Assembly: GCF_029946145.1 (NCBI RefSeq)
Contig: NZ_JAQSDY010000008.1
Span: 1 to 60,267 of the forward strand
Source of the DNA: Brevundimonas sp.
Lineage (GTDB): Bacteria; Pseudomonadota; Alphaproteobacteria; Caulobacterales; Caulobacteraceae
Reading direction: 5' to 3'
DNA: 60,267 nucleotides
The notes beneath the pieces were generated by a model. The model was not told the origin of the DNA, made no database searches, and worked only from the letters and a program-made list of their open reading frames with translations. Positions 38,918-50,597 of this stretch are shown here, one piece after another (positions within the stretch are counted from its first letter, which is position 1; every line of letters begins with the position of its first letter). The position numbers and the translations under genes were made by a program.

Positions 38918-39393
38918 CCGACCATCTGCATCCCCAGCCATTCCGCGATCAGGGCCGGTTTGTCCGCTCCCTCGATCTCGACCGTGACCTCGTGCTTGAG
39001 CAGCCAGCGGCCGCCGCCCTTGTCCTCGGCGGACAGCAGTTTGAACCGTCCGCGGACGTTGGATCCCGTCGGCACCGGGGCGAGGAAGCGCAGTTTGTCG
39101 AAGCCGTAGTTGACCCCCATCACCACCCCTTCCAGCGGCGGGACGGCGTCATAGGTCATGGCCGACAGCAGGCTGAGGGTCAGGAAGCCGTGGGCGATGG
39201 TTCCGCCGAAGGGGGTTTTCGCCGCCGCCACGGGATCGACGTGGATGAACTGCCGGTCCTCGGTGATCTCGGCGAAGGCGTTGATGCGGGCCTGGTCCAC
39301 GCGGATCCAGCGGCTGACGCCGATTTCCTGGCCGATCAGGCCGGGCAGGGCGGCGACGGGGGTCGGCTGACCCTTGCGTTCGGTGCGGCTCAT
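38914..39393 (-). CDS. MaoC-like (R)-specific enoyl-CoA hydratase
   Basis: A 159-residue hot-dog-fold protein. The hydratase motif is in F-A-E-I-T-E-D-R-Q-F-I-H-V-D-P, with Asp and His as the catalytic pair, and T-P-F-G-G-T-I-A-H-G-F-L-T-L-S follows. It probably hydrates trans-2-enoyl-CoA, in fatty acid or polyester metabolism. The ATG at 39393 lies just 14 bases after the dehydratase stop upstream on this strand, so the two may form an operon. Confidence 0.88.
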   Translation of the reverse strand: MSRTERKGQPTPVAALPGLIGQEIGVSRWIRVDQARINAFAEITEDRQFIHVDPVAAAKTPFGGTIAHGFLTLSLLSAMTYDAVPPLEGVVMGVNYGFDKLRFLAPVPTGSNVRGRFKLLSAEDKGGGRWLLKHEVTVEIEGADKPALIAEWLGMQMVG

Positions 39394-39407
39394 GGGCGTC
39401 AGGCTCC

Positions 39408-40388
39408 TCAGGCGATCGGGATGAAACGGTCTTCGATGATGGCGGCGAACAGGGCGGGGTCGACATTGCCGCCCGACAGGATGACGGCGGTGGTCCGGTC
39501 CCGGGCCTCGACCTTGCCGGCCAGAACGGCCGCCAGCGACACCGCGCCGCCCGGTTCGACCACCAGTTTCAACGTGTGGAAGGCATAGCGGACGGCCTCG
39601 GCCACCTCGGCGTCGGAGACGGTCTCGACCCGGTCGACGCGGCGATTGACGGGGAAGGTCAGCTCGCCCGGTCGGTCGGTCATCAGGGCGTCGCAGATGG
39701 TGCCCTTCGCCGGGGCGTGGGTCAGCCGTTCGCCCGCCGCGATCGACAGCTGCATGTCGTTGTAGTCGCGCGGCTCGACCGCGATCACCGGCGTGTCGGG
39801 CGACAGGGCCGCCATGGCCAGATTGATGCCGGCGATCATGCCGCCGCCCGAGGCGCCGCAGACCAGCTGGTCCAGCGGAGAGTCCGCCTGTTCCATGATC
39901 TCCAGCCCGATCGTGCCCTGGCCCTCGATGACGAAGGGGTCGTCGAACGGGCGGACCAGGATGGAGCCGCGCGTGCGGGCGATCTCCTCGCCGATGGCCT
40001 CGCGGCTCTCGGTGTAGCGGTCGTACATCCGAACCTCGCCGCCGAAGCCGATGACGCCGTCGACCTTCACCCGGGGGCTGTCGGCGGGCATGATGATGAT
40101 GGCATGGGTCCCCATCATCCGCCCGGCGCAGGCGACGGCCTGGGCGTGGTTGCCCGACGAATACGCCACGACGCCGCGCTTCAGCTCGTCGGGAGTCAGG
40201 CGGCTGATGCGGTTCCAGGCGCCGCGGAATTTGAAGGCCCCGGCGCGCTGAAGGGTCTCGGCCTTCAGCAGGACGCGGCCGCCGACGCGCTCGTTCAGCG
40301 CGGGGCTTTCGATCAGGGGGGTGCGGACGGCGTGGCCGAGCAACTGGCGGGCGGCGTCCTCGACGCCGGCGAAGGAGGCGGTGTGCAT
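39408..40388 (-). CDS. Threonine dehydratase-like PLP enzyme (no ACT domain)
   Basis: A 326-residue fold-type II PLP enzyme. The PLP Lys is in G-A-F-K-F-R-G-A. The S-S-G-N-H-A-Q segment and the glycine loop C-G-A-S-G-G-G-M bind the cofactor. It lacks the C-terminal regulatory ACT domain of IlvA, so a catabolic threonine/serine dehydratase or a serine racemase-type enzyme is likely. ATG 40388 is chosen; longer in-frame starts run into the palindromic repeat. It is followed by maoC. Confidence 0.88.
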   Translation of the reverse strand: MHTASFAGVEDAARQLLGHAVRTPLIESPALNERVGGRVLLKAETLQRAGAFKFRGAWNRISRLTPDELKRGVVAYSSGNHAQAVACAGRMMGTHAIIIMPADSPRVKVDGVIGFGGEVRMYDRYTESREAIGEEIARTRGSILVRPFDDPFVIEGQGTIGLEIMEQADSPLDQLVCGASGGGMIAGINLAMAALSPDTPVIAVEPRDYNDMQLSIAAGERLTHAPAKGTICDALMTDRPGELTFPVNRRVDRVETVSDAEVAEAVRYAFHTLKLVVEPGGAVSLAAVLAGKVEARDRTTAVILSGGNVDPALFAAIIEDRFIPIA

Positions 40389-40440
40389 TCGCCCACTTAA
40401 CCGCATCGCTTTCGTCCGCGTAAGCCTCCTCTTTCTCCGA

Positions 40441-40566
40441 TCATCCCGGCGAAAGCCGGGACCCAGTCCTGTCCAGCTTGACGCAGGCGTTTGGGGATTG
40501 GCGCGCGTGGGCCGTCGGCTCGGCCGCATCGCCCAAAGCACCGGGTCCCGGCTTTCGCCGGGATGA
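40441..40566. repeat. Long palindromic intergenic repeat, copy 5
   Basis: Perfect 24-base arms (40441-40464 and 40543-40566) with core TCATCCCGGCGAAAGCCGGG enclose about 78 bases. Flanking bases pair partly beyond the arms. It lies between the divergent dehydratase and glpK genes. Confidence 0.88.
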
Positions 40567-40606
40567 GCGGGTTTTTGTACGAGTGACGGCGGGCTAACGT
40601 CCGACG

Positions 40607-42112
40607 ATGAAGAGTCTCATCCTCGCCATCGACCAGGGCACGACGTCCACTCGCGCCATCGCCTTCGAATGCGCGCCCGAGGGCGGGCTGCGGCCCGTCG
40701 CGGTCAGCCAGATCGAGCTGGAGCAGCATTTTCCGCAGTCCGGTTGGGTCGAGCATGACGCCGCCGGGATCTGGACCGCGACGCTGCAGACCTGCCGCGA
40801 GGTGATCCGCAAGGCGGGCGGGGTCGGGCGGTTCGCAGCGATCGGCATCACCAACCAGCGCGAGACCTCGGTGTTGTGGGACGCGGCGACGGGCGAGCCG
40901 CTGCACCGCGCCATCGTCTGGCAGGACCGGCGCACGGCGGCGGCCACGGGCAAGCTGGCCGCCGCGGGGCATGAACCCATGGTGCAGGCGGCGACGGGTC
41001 TGATCCTCGATCCCTATTTCTCGGCCTCGAAATTCGCCTGGCTGCTGGACGCGGTTCCGGGCGCGCGGGACCGGGCGGCGAGGGGCGAGGTCAAGGTCGG
41101 GACCATCGAGACCTGGCTGATCTGGAAGCTCACCGGCGGGACCAGCCACGTCACCGACGCCACCAACGCCAGCCGCACCTCGCTGATGGATCTGGCGACG
41201 CGTGAGTGGCGCGCCGATCTGGCCGAGCTGTTCGATGTGCCCATGGCGGTGCTGCCGGAGATCCGGGGGTGCGCCGATCATCTGGGCGACTGCGAGCCGT
41301 CGCTGTTCGGCGCGGCCCTGCCCATCCACGGGTCGGCCGGGGACCAGCAGGCGGCGCTGGTCGGCCACGGCGCGCTCAAGGCCGGGGACGCCAAGATCAC
41401 CTACGGCACCGGGGCGTTTCTGGTCGCCAATGTCGGCGCCGCGCCCGTGGCTTCGACCAGCCGGTTGCTGGGCACGTTGGGCTACGCCGTCGACGACGAC
41501 GTCGCGTATGCGCTGGAGGGATCGATCTTCTCGGCCGGGTCGGCGATCCAGTGGCTGCGCGACGGGCTGAAGGTCATCAGCGACTCGCGCCAGTCCGAGG
41601 CGCTGGCGCAGACGCTGAAGGACAACGGCGGCGTCTATCTGGTCTCCGGCTTCACCGGACTGGGCGCGCCGTGGTGGGAGCCGGAGGCGCGGGGGACGAT
41701 CACCGGCCTGACGCGCGACAGCGGGCCGGCGCACATGGTGCGGGCGGCGCTGGAGAGCCTGGCCTATCAGACGCGCGACCTGCTGGACGCCCTGGCGAAG
41801 GACGGGGCGCCGGGGCTGAAGGTGCTGAAGGTCGACGGCGGGGTCACCGCCAACGCCTTCGCCATGCAGTTCGTGGCCGACATCTGCGAGGTGGTGGTCG
41901 AGCGGCCGGCGTTTCAGGAGATGACAGCGCTGGGGGCGGCCAAGCTGGCGGCGCTGGGCGTCGGTCTGATCGGCGATCTGGAGGATCATCCGGTCGAGGC
42001 GCCGGCCCGCTGGACGCCCCGCATGGAGGCCGGCGAGCGGGAACGGCTGCTGAGGGGCTGGCGCGGGGCGGTGCGGGCCGCCATCATCGCCGCGAATCCG
42101 GACCAGACATGA
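40607..42112 (+). CDS. glpK: Glycerol kinase
   Basis: A 501-residue FGGY kinase. The N-terminal phosphate loop is D-Q-G-T-T-S-T-R-A-I and the ATP-binding signature G-G-V-T-A-N-A-F lies near residue 410. The V-W-Q-D-R-R segment contacts glycerol. It phosphorylates glycerol to sn-glycerol 3-phosphate. No glpF or glpD is in the window. It overlaps the next gene (ATGA), so the two are probably translated together. Confidence 0.96.
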   Translation: MKSLILAIDQGTTSTRAIAFECAPEGGLRPVAVSQIELEQHFPQSGWVEHDAAGIWTATLQTCREVIRKAGGVGRFAAIGITNQRETSVLWDAATGEPLHRAIVWQDRRTAAATGKLAAAGHEPMVQAATGLILDPYFSASKFAWLLDAVPGARDRAARGEVKVGTIETWLIWKLTGGTSHVTDATNASRTSLMDLATREWRADLAELFDVPMAVLPEIRGCADHLGDCEPSLFGAALPIHGSAGDQQAALVGHGALKAGDAKITYGTGAFLVANVGAAPVASTSRLLGTLGYAVDDDVAYALEGSIFSAGSAIQWLRDGLKVISDSRQSEALAQTLKDNGGVYLVSGFTGLGAPWWEPEARGTITGLTRDSGPAHMVRAALESLAYQTRDLLDALAKDGAPGLKVLKVDGGVTANAFAMQFVADICEVVVERPAFQEMTALGAAKLAALGVGLIGDLEDHPVEAPARWTPRMEAGERERLLRGWRGAVRAAIIAANPDQT

Positions 42113-43203
42113 CCACACCTGACACCGCCGCCCCCACCCTTTCCGAAGACGCCCAGGCGACCTTCTCCGGCACGCGCGAGGTCGATCCCCGCCACGCGCT
42201 CGACGCGGCGGCGCTGGAGCGCTGGTTGTCGGCGAATGTCGAGGACTACGCCGGGCCGCTGACGATGCGCCAGTTCAAGGGCGGGCAGTCGAACCCCACC
42301 TATGAACTGGCCACGCCGGGGCGAACCTATGTGCTGCGCCGCAAGCCGCCGGGCACGCTGCTGGCCAGCGCCCATGCGGTGGACCGCGAATTCACCGTCA
42401 TCTCGGCCCTGCACGCGCAGGGATATCCGGTCGCGCGGCCCTATGCTCTGTGTACGGACGATGCCGTCATCGGCTCGATGTTCTATGTCATGGACAAGGT
42501 CGAGGGGCGGGTGCTGTGGGACCTCAAACTGCCCGGCATGGAGCCGGCGCAGCGGCGGGCGATCTATGACGTCCAGGTGGATACGCTGGCGGCCCTGCAC
42601 GCCTACGACCCCGCCGCCATCGGCCTGGGCGACTACGGCCGGCCCGGCAACTATTTCGAGCGGCAGGTCGGGCGCTGGACCAAACAGTACCGGGCGTCCG
42701 AGATCGAGCCGATCCCGGCCATGGACCGGCTGATCGAATTCCTGCCCGCCACCCTGCCGCCGGAAGGGCCGACGCGGATCGTCCACGGCGACTTCCGTCT
42801 CGACAACCTGATCCTCGCGCCGGATGCGGCCGAGGTGCGGGCGGTGCTGGACTGGGAGCTGTCGACGCTCGGCGATCCGATGGCGGACTTTTCCTATCTG
42901 CTGATCGCCTGGGTGATTCCGGCCAGCGCGCGCAACGGCCTGGCCGGCGCGGATATCGAGGCGCTGGGAATCCCGTCCGTCGAGCAGACGGTCGAGCGCT
43001 ACGCCCGGCTGACGGGGGCGGCGCCGGGCAATCTGGACTGGCTGTTCGCCTATAATCTGTTCCGGCTGGCGGCCATCTGTCAGGGCATCGCCGGGCGGGT
43101 GCGCGACGGCACCGCCGCCAGCGTCCACGCCCGCACCATGGCCGAACAGGTTCCGATGCTGGCCGCGGGAGCCTTGAGCTTCGCGAAAAAGGCGGGGGCC
43201 TGA
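42109..43203 (+). CDS. APH-family phosphotransferase (ACAD10-like)
   Basis: A 364-residue aminoglycoside phosphotransferase-fold kinase. The catalytic loop is I-V-H-G-D-F-R-L-D-N-L and the Mg-binding D-W-E follows in A-V-L-D-W-E-L-S-T. The nucleotide-contact region is F-K-G-G-Q-S-N-P-T-Y. This matches the ACAD10/11 kinase-domain family, thought to phosphorylate 4-hydroxyacyl-CoAs. The ATG at 42109 overlaps the glpK stop. The link to glycerol metabolism is positional only. Confidence 0.85.
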   Translation: MTTPDTAAPTLSEDAQATFSGTREVDPRHALDAAALERWLSANVEDYAGPLTMRQFKGGQSNPTYELATPGRTYVLRRKPPGTLLASAHAVDREFTVISALHAQGYPVARPYALCTDDAVIGSMFYVMDKVEGRVLWDLKLPGMEPAQRRAIYDVQVDTLAALHAYDPAAIGLGDYGRPGNYFERQVGRWTKQYRASEIEPIPAMDRLIEFLPATLPPEGPTRIVHGDFRLDNLILAPDAAEVRAVLDWELSTLGDPMADFSYLLIAWVIPASARNGLAGADIEALGIPSVEQTVERYARLTGAAPGNLDWLFAYNLFRLAAICQGIAGRVRDGTAASVHARTMAEQVPMLAAGALSFAKKAGA

Positions 43204-43207
43204 GTCT

Positions 43208-43963
43208 CTAGCCCGGCGGCAGGACGGCGGCGTTGAGGATGCGCCGGTCGCCCTTGCCCTGAACGAGGATGGCGACCGCCTGACCGGGATCGCGCGCGGC
43301 GGGCAGGGCGTAGAGACGCGGCTGGCCGGTCCAGTCGCCCAGGGTCCGGACCGAGCGGACGACATTGGTGTGGCGAACGCTGCGGCCGCGGTTGTCGCCG
43401 CGGGCGATCTCCACCGTCTGCGGACCGGGCATGTACATCACCGCCACCACCTCGGCCCCGCCGGCGGGGGCCGAACCGGAGCCGACGCCGACCTCGTCGC
43501 CGGTGTCCCGGAACTCGATCTCGGGCGGGAAGATGCGGCGCGCGGCCTCCTCGTCGATGGCGGATTGCAGGGCCGCGCCGCCGGCCCCCACCACCTGACG
43601 GCGGCCGTCGATCACGACCTGGGGGGTCGAGACGTCGCGCAGGCGCAGCGGCCGGCGGTAGGCGCGCTGGCGCTGGGCGAACTCGGGCCGGGCGAAGGTG
43701 TCCTGCCAGCCCAGATAGTCCCAGTAGTCGACGGCCCAGGTCAGGGCGATGACGCCGGGCTCGTCGGCCACGGCTTCGATCCGGGCGTTGGCCTCGGGGC
43801 AGCCGGCGCAGCCCTGGGCGGTGAACAGCTCGACGACGACCGGCTCGGGCGGGGGCGCGTCGCGGCTGGCCACGCGGGTGGGCGACGGCTGGGCTCCCGC
43901 CCCCGCCGCCAGCAATGCGGCCGCGAGGGCCGCCGCAGGGATGATCCAGCCCCTCGTGCGCAT
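43208..43963 (-). CDS. DUF1223 thioredoxin-like exported protein
   Basis: A 251-residue protein with a signal peptide cut near A-G-A-Q. The DUF1223 signature V-V-E-L-F-T-A-Q-G-C-A-G-C-P-E-A-N carries a C-x-x-C pair. The rest (W-D-Y-L-G-W-Q-D-T-F) also fits the family. It is probably a periplasmic thioredoxin-fold protein of unknown substrate. ATG 43963 is chosen as the start with a signal peptide. It lies close to ccmG, another thioredoxin-fold protein. Confidence 0.9.
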   Translation of the reverse strand: MRTRGWIIPAAALAAALLAAGAGAQPSPTRVASRDAPPPEPVVVELFTAQGCAGCPEANARIEAVADEPGVIALTWAVDYWDYLGWQDTFARPEFAQRQRAYRRPLRLRDVSTPQVVIDGRRQVVGAGGAALQSAIDEEAARRIFPPEIEFRDTGDEVGVGSGSAPAGGAEVVAVMYMPGPQTVEIARGDNRGRSVRHTNVVRSVRTLGDWTGQPRLYALPAARDPGQAVAILVQGKGDRRILNAAVLPPG

Positions 43964-44049
43964 GGCGGCGAGGTTAATCACGGCGGGCGAAAACACGCCG
44001 CTCATTTTCGCGTGAAGGCCGAACGGATCGTGGACAGTCCTGGACGCGC

Positions 44050-44274
44050 CTAGACGCGGATGTCCAGCAGGGCGCCCGGACGGATCGGGCGATCCTCGAA
44101 GGCCGCGGCGGTCGGTTGCGGCGCGGCGGCGCGCAGGTCGGGCTCGGCCGGCGGGCCCTGAACGGCGTCCAGGGCGGCCTTGAAGAAGTCCGAGCGCGAG
44201 GCGCGCACGGGCGTCTGGCCGGCGGGGTGCGTCGGGAACAGGGTCGAGGGCAGGTTGGGACGAATCGCGCTCAT
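44050..44274 (-). CDS. Small hypothetical protein
   Basis: A 74-residue Pro/Ala-rich protein, MSAIRPNLPSTLF at its start, with no membrane segment. It lies between ccmG and the DUF1223 gene, on the same strand. The D-F-F-K-A-A-L-D-A-V-Q-G segment has helical character. Not recognised. Confidence 0.5.
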   Translation of the reverse strand: MSAIRPNLPSTLFPTHPAGQTPVRASRSDFFKAALDAVQGPPAEPDLRAAAPQPTAAAFEDRPIRPGALLDIRV

Positions 44275-44308
44275 GCCGACAGGGTTAATCAAAACCGTCG
44301 GAAATGGG

Positions 44309-44887
44309 TTAACGGCCCCCGCCACGGGATGTCGCCGTCGGCAGCGGGCGAGGCGGGGCCTGGATGGCGTCGACCATCCGCTCGATCTCGGCGTCGTCGA
44401 CAAGGGGGCCGGATGATTTGGCGACGACCTGGCCCATGGCGTTGACGGCGAAGGTTTCTGGCGCGCCGGTAATGCCCAGATCCAGTCCGGCGCGGCCCTC
44501 GCGGTCGACCAGCACCATCGAATAGGGATCGCCCAGTTCGTCGAGGAAGGCGCGGGTGTCGGCGGGGTCGTCCTTCCAGGCCACGCCGACGACGGCGACG
44601 CCGCGCGCCTTCAGCGTCATCAGCTTCGGATGCTCGGCGCGGCAGGGCAGGCACCAGCTGGCGAAGACATTGACCAGCATCGGCTTGCCGACTCCGGCCG
44701 TCCTGATGTCGACATGACCTGGCCCGGGGGTGGCGCCGGTCAGGATCGGCAGGACGGTCTCGGGGATCGACTGGCCGACCAGGGCGTCGGGCTTGATCGC
44801 CGGATCACGCTTCAGCGACCAGCCGATGAACAGGACCGCGAGGGCGGCCAGAACCACCAGCGGAATGACGGAAAGCCAGCGGCTCAT
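44309..44887 (-). CDS. ccmG: CcmG/DsbE thiol:disulfide interchange protein
   Basis: A 192-residue membrane-anchored thioredoxin-like protein. One N-terminal helix (about residues 5-24) is followed by the periplasmic domain with W-C-L-P-C and the cis-Pro of T-G-A-P-E-T-F. It reduces apocytochrome c CxxCH cysteines for heme attachment. It overlaps ccmD (44884-44887) and belongs to the ccm operon. Confidence 0.93.
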   Translation of the reverse strand: MSRWLSVIPLVVLAALAVLFIGWSLKRDPAIKPDALVGQSIPETVLPILTGATPGPGHVDIRTAGVGKPMLVNVFASWCLPCRAEHPKLMTLKARGVAVVGVAWKDDPADTRAFLDELGDPYSMVLVDREGRAGLDLGITGAPETFAVNAMGQVVAKSSGPLVDDAEIERMVDAIQAPPRPLPTATSRGGGR

Positions 44888-45084
44888 TTTGTTTGCGCTA
44901 TCGGGCTTTGCCCTGCTTGAGCGCGCGCGGGGGCGCCCGTCTCACTGTCGAGGCGCTTCAGTTCCGCGTTCCAGCGCCGCGACGCGGTCAGGGCGCGGGC
45001 GGCGAGGGCGGCCAGCACGGCGGCGCTGAGACCCCAGGCGGGCCAGACGAAGGCAGCGTAGGCGCCCATGTCGAGGTCGATCAT
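44884..45084 (-). CDS. ccmD: CcmD heme exporter protein
   Basis: A 66-residue protein with one membrane helix (about residues 9-30) and a charged tail including the S-R-R-W-N-A-E-L segment. It lies between ccmC and ccmG with overlap, the typical ccmD position. It stabilises the CcmC-CcmE heme-handling complex. The tail is encoded partly by a REP-like repeat near 44890-44925. Confidence 0.85.
   Translation of the reverse strand: MIDLDMGAYAAFVWPAWGLSAAVLAALAARALTASRRWNAELKRLDSETGAPARAQAGQSPIAQTK
44888..44925. repeat. REP-like element, copy in the 3' end of ccmD
   Basis: GCGCTATCGGGC, a short stem, then CTGCTTGAGCGC. It shares the GCTAnCG...TGAGCGC layout with copies at 45834-45905, 46213-46255 and 55309-55346. 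Here it lies inside the ccmD reading frame. Confidence 0.55.
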
Positions 45085-45099
45085 TTCAGGCCTCCCGTT

Positions 45100-45819
45100 C
45101 TAGGCTTCATGGGCGCGCCGGGCGCGCAGGGTGAGGACCCGGCGGCGGACGATCTCGGTGCGGATCGAGGTGATCCAGACGGCGAGAAAGAAGACGCCGA
45201 AGGCCGCCATCATGGTCAGCAGCGGAGCGAGGAAGACCGCGGGCATGGCCGGACCGTCGGCCCTCAGCAGCGAGGCGGGCTGGTGCAGGGTGTTCCACCA
45301 GTCGACCGAGAATTTCACGATCGGCAGATTGACCAGTCCGACCAGGCCCAGCACGGCGGCGGCGCGGGCGGCTTTCGCCTCGTCGTCGATCGAGGCCCGC
45401 AGGGCCATATAGCCGAGGTAGAACAGGAACAGGATCAGCACCGACATCAGCCGTGCGTCGCCCCACGCCCACCAGGCGCCCCACATCGGCCTGCCCCACA
45501 GGCTGCCGGTGATCAGGGCCAGCAGGGTGTAGGCTGCGCCGGGCAGCGCCGCCGCGCGCGCGGCGGCGTCGGCCAGCGGATGGCGGAACACCAGGGCGAA
45601 GAAGCTGGAGACGCCCAGGGCCGCATAGATCATCAGCCCGACCGAGGCGGCCGGCACGTGCACGAACATGATCCGCGCCGTGTCGCCCTGCTGGTAGTCC
45701 TCGGGCGCGGCGAACGCGAACCAGGTCCCGGCGGCCAGCAGGGTGGCGGCCAGCGCCCACAGCACCGGCGTCAGCGGGCGGGTGAAGCGCAGGAAGCGGT
45801 CGGGGTTGGCGAGGAACAT
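45100..45819 (-). CDS. ccmC: CcmC heme lyase/exporter subunit
   Basis: A 239-residue protein with six membrane helices. The tryptophan-rich motif W-G-A-W-W-A-W-G-D-A-R-L lies between helices 3 and 4, and periplasmic His residues flank it. It delivers heme to CcmE. ATG 45819 is chosen over longer frames that run through two REP-like repeats. ccmD follows after 15 bases. Confidence 0.93.
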   Translation of the reverse strand: MFLANPDRFLRFTRPLTPVLWALAATLLAAGTWFAFAAPEDYQQGDTARIMFVHVPAASVGLMIYAALGVSSFFALVFRHPLADAAARAAALPGAAYTLLALITGSLWGRPMWGAWWAWGDARLMSVLILFLFYLGYMALRASIDDEAKAARAAAVLGLVGLVNLPIVKFSVDWWNTLHQPASLLRADGPAMPAVFLAPLLTMMAAFGVFFLAVWITSIRTEIVRRRVLTLRARRAHEA

Positions 45820-45833
45820 CGCGGGGTTCTTTA

Positions 45834-45905
45834 GTGGGCTATCGCGCTTCGCGCTACATGAGCCGCTTAGTGGGCTATCGCGCTTCGCGCTACCTGAGCG
45901 CATGT
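45834..45905. repeat. REP-like element, two direct copies before ccmC
   Basis: Two nearly identical units (AGTGGGCTATCGCGCTTCGC, then GCTACATGAGC or GCTACCTGAGC), each with an internal hairpin, lie about 31 bases apart just upstream of ccmC. Confidence 0.75.
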
Positions 45906-45981
45906 CGCGGCCTGTCGCGCCGCGCGCGACTTGAGGCCAGGCTGTGCTAGAGCGTCGCGACTCAAGTCTGAAAGGCACGCC

Positions 45982-46206
45982 ATGACTGATGATGTGACAA
46001 AGGATTCCAACGGCAACGTCCTCGCCGATGGCGATAGCGTGACCCTGATCAAGGATCTGAAGGTCAAGGGCTCGGGCGGGGTGACGCTGAAACGCGGGAC
46101 CCTGGTCAAGAATATCCGGCTGACCGGCGACACCGACGAGATCGAGGCCAATGTCGACAAGGTGCGCGGTCTCGTGCTGCGGACCGAGTTCGTCAAGAAG
46201 GCCTGA
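45982..46206 (+). CDS. PhnA/YjdM C-terminal domain protein
   Basis: A 74-residue protein matching only the C-terminal domain of PhnA (YjdM): V-K-D-S-N-G-N-V-L-A-D-G-D-S-V-T-L-I-K-D-L-K-V-type sequence. The N-terminal zinc ribbon of longer PhnA proteins is missing. Function in the family is unclear despite the name. It sits on the opposite strand between ccmB and ccmC, interrupting the ccm run. ATG 45982 is chosen; it is preceded by GAAAGG. Confidence 0.85.
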   Translation: MTDDVTKDSNGNVLADGDSVTLIKDLKVKGSGGVTLKRGTLVKNIRLTGDTDEIEANVDKVRGLVLRTEFVKKA

Positions 46207-46212
46207 TCCGGG

Positions 46213-46255
46213 GCGCTACCGCCCGCCGCGCGGCGGTTCGCTGCCTGAGCGCGGT
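46213..46255. repeat. REP-like element between the phnA-like gene and ccmB
   Basis: GCGCTACCGCCCGCC, a short hairpin, then CGCTGCCTGAGCGC. It belongs to the GCTAnCG...TGAGCGC family, and lies between convergent genes. Confidence 0.6.
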
Positions 46256-46260
46256 CCGCG

Positions 46261-46926
46261 TCAGCCCTGCGCATTCCGGATCGCCGCCGCCGCCGCGAAG
46301 GGCGTGACCACCCCGGCGAACAGCACATAGGCGGCGAGGAAGGCGAGGGCCGGTGTGGGGTCGAGGCCGTTCGCCGCCCGCTCCAGCGCGCCCGCGCCGA
46401 ACACCACCGGCGGAATGAACAGCGGCAGGACGACGACAGCGATCAGCAGGCCGCCGCGTTTGGCGCCGAGGGCGAGGGCCGCGCCGAGCGCTCCCGTCAG
46501 GGCGAAGCCGAGGGCGCCGATCAGGGCCGACAGGCCGACCAGCGGCGCGAGCGCCGGCGGCAGGCCGAGGGTCACGGCGGCGAGCGGGGCGGTGAGCGCC
46601 AGCGGGGCGCCGACGGCCAGCCACTGGGCCTTGGCCTTGGCCAGCACGACCAGCTCCAGCGGAACCGGACCGAGGGTGATCAGGTCCAGGGCGCCATCCT
46701 CGTGGTCCCGCTCGAACAACCGTTCCAGCGACAGGATCGATGACAGGGCCAGGGCCAGCCAGGCGATTCCGCCCGCGACGGGCTTCAGCCCCGCCGGATC
46801 CCCGCCCGCCGCCAGCGGGACCAGCACCGTCAGACAGAGGAAGAAGCCGCAGGCCAGCAGGGGGCCGCCGCCGCCGGCCCAGGCCAGGGCGAGTTCGCGC
46901 CGCCACAGGATGATCAGCGCACTCAT
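46261..46926 (-). CDS. ccmB: CcmB heme exporter membrane subunit
   Basis: A 221-residue protein with six hydrophobic helices. The segment [13 protein letters not shown] is the CcmB signature. It forms an ABC transporter-like complex with CcmA. Its ATG (46926) overlaps the ccmA stop (46923-46925). Confidence 0.94.
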   Translation of the reverse strand: MSALIILWRRELALAWAGGGGPLLACGFFLCLTVLVPLAAGGDPAGLKPVAGGIAWLALALSSILSLERLFERDHEDGALDLITLGPVPLELVVLAKAKAQWLAVGAPLALTAPLAAVTLGLPPALAPLVGLSALIGALGFALTGALGAALALGAKRGGLLIAVVVLPLFIPPVVFGAGALERAANGLDPTPALAFLAAYVLFAGVVTPFAAAAAIRNAQG

Positions 46927-47522
46927 CGTCCTGCTCCGATGTCGAGGGCGCGCGCCGGCAGGGGCAGGGGATCGTGTACGGCGGCGATGATGCCGCCGCC
47001 CTTGTCGAGGTGCGCCTGCATCAACAGGCCGAGGGCGGCGCGCCAGCGGGCGTCCAGCGGGGCGAAGGGCTCGTCCAGCAGCCAGATCGGGCGCGGCGCG
47101 GCGACCAGCCGGGCGAAGGCGAGACGCCGACGCTGACCGGCCGACAGCTTGCGCACCTCGAGGCCCAGCAGCGGCTCCAGCGCCAGCACGTCGACGGCGG
47201 CGGCGACGCCGTCGGCGGAGGCGCCCAGCCACTGCGCCTGAAAGTTCAACTCGTCCCGCGCCGTGCGCGCGCCCTTCAGCCCGTCCAGATGGCCCAGCCA
47301 GTGGATGTGGCGCGCCCGGGCCCCGGCGGGTTCGATGTCGGCGAAGGCGACGGTTCCGGCATCGGGGCGGATGAAGCCGGCCAGGGTGCGAAGCAGGCTG
47401 GTCTTGCCCGCGCCGTTGGCCCCGGTCAGGGCCAGGGCCTCGCCCGAGGCGAGCGAGAACGACAGGTCGCGGAACAGTACCCGTTCGCCGCGGGAGACGG
47501 TGAGGGCGGCGGCGGTCAGCAT
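46923..47522 (-). CDS. ccmA: CcmA ATP-binding subunit of heme export complex
   Basis: A 199-residue ABC ATPase. Walker A is G-A-N-G-A-G-K-T-S, the signature is L-S-A-G-Q-R-R-R, and Walker B is [11 protein letters not shown]. The C-terminal H-loop is in A-A-V-H-D-P. Together with CcmB and CcmC it releases holo-CcmE. ATG 47522 is chosen; the frame stays open far upstream, antisense to acnA, which is not coding. Confidence 0.94.
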   Translation of the reverse strand: MLTAAALTVSRGERVLFRDLSFSLASGEALALTGANGAGKTSLLRTLAGFIRPDAGTVAFADIEPAGARARHIHWLGHLDGLKGARTARDELNFQAQWLGASADGVAAAVDVLALEPLLGLEVRKLSAGQRRRLAFARLVAAPRPIWLLDEPFAPLDARWRAALGLLMQAHLDKGGGIIAAVHDPLPLPARALDIGAGR

Positions 47523-47526
47523 GACA

Positions 47527-47672
47527 TCTCCCTCCCCCCCCGGGGGAGGGTCGTTGGCGCGCAGCGACAACGGGGTGGGAGGGGCTCGGCGAGACAGACG
47601 CCGGCGCTCGCCTTGCCTAGCCGCCCCCACCCGGTCGCTGCGCGACCACCCTCCTCCGGAGGGGGAGGGAGA
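47527..47672. repeat. Palindromic GC-rich repeat between ccmA and acnA
   Basis: Each arm carries a GGGGGAGGG/CCCTCC-type hairpin followed by a GTCGCTGCGCGAC-like motif. The arms mirror each other over about 60 bases, with some mismatches. It occupies the first part of the 342-base gap between the divergent ccmA and acnA genes. The remaining 190 bases, up to acnA, hold no gene I can see and presumably include the acnA promoter. Confidence 0.7.
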
Positions 47673-47864
47673 GGATTTGTGCGAACGTTTCGCAATGCCC
47701 ATGCTCCCGACGTGGGTACATGGACGGCGCAGGGAACCATCGCTATATCCGGGCTCGCCGCAGCAGGCGATCGTCGCGCGCGTCGGGGACCTGTGCGCCC
47801 CGCCGCAAGCCGCGCGTTCGTGCAACCGGATTGTCGGGCGGCGTTGACCAGAGGAAGCCTCTCC

Positions 47865-50570
<2,706 letters not shown>

Positions 50571-50597
50571 TCAGAAGGTCGCGCAAGGGAGCCCGGG

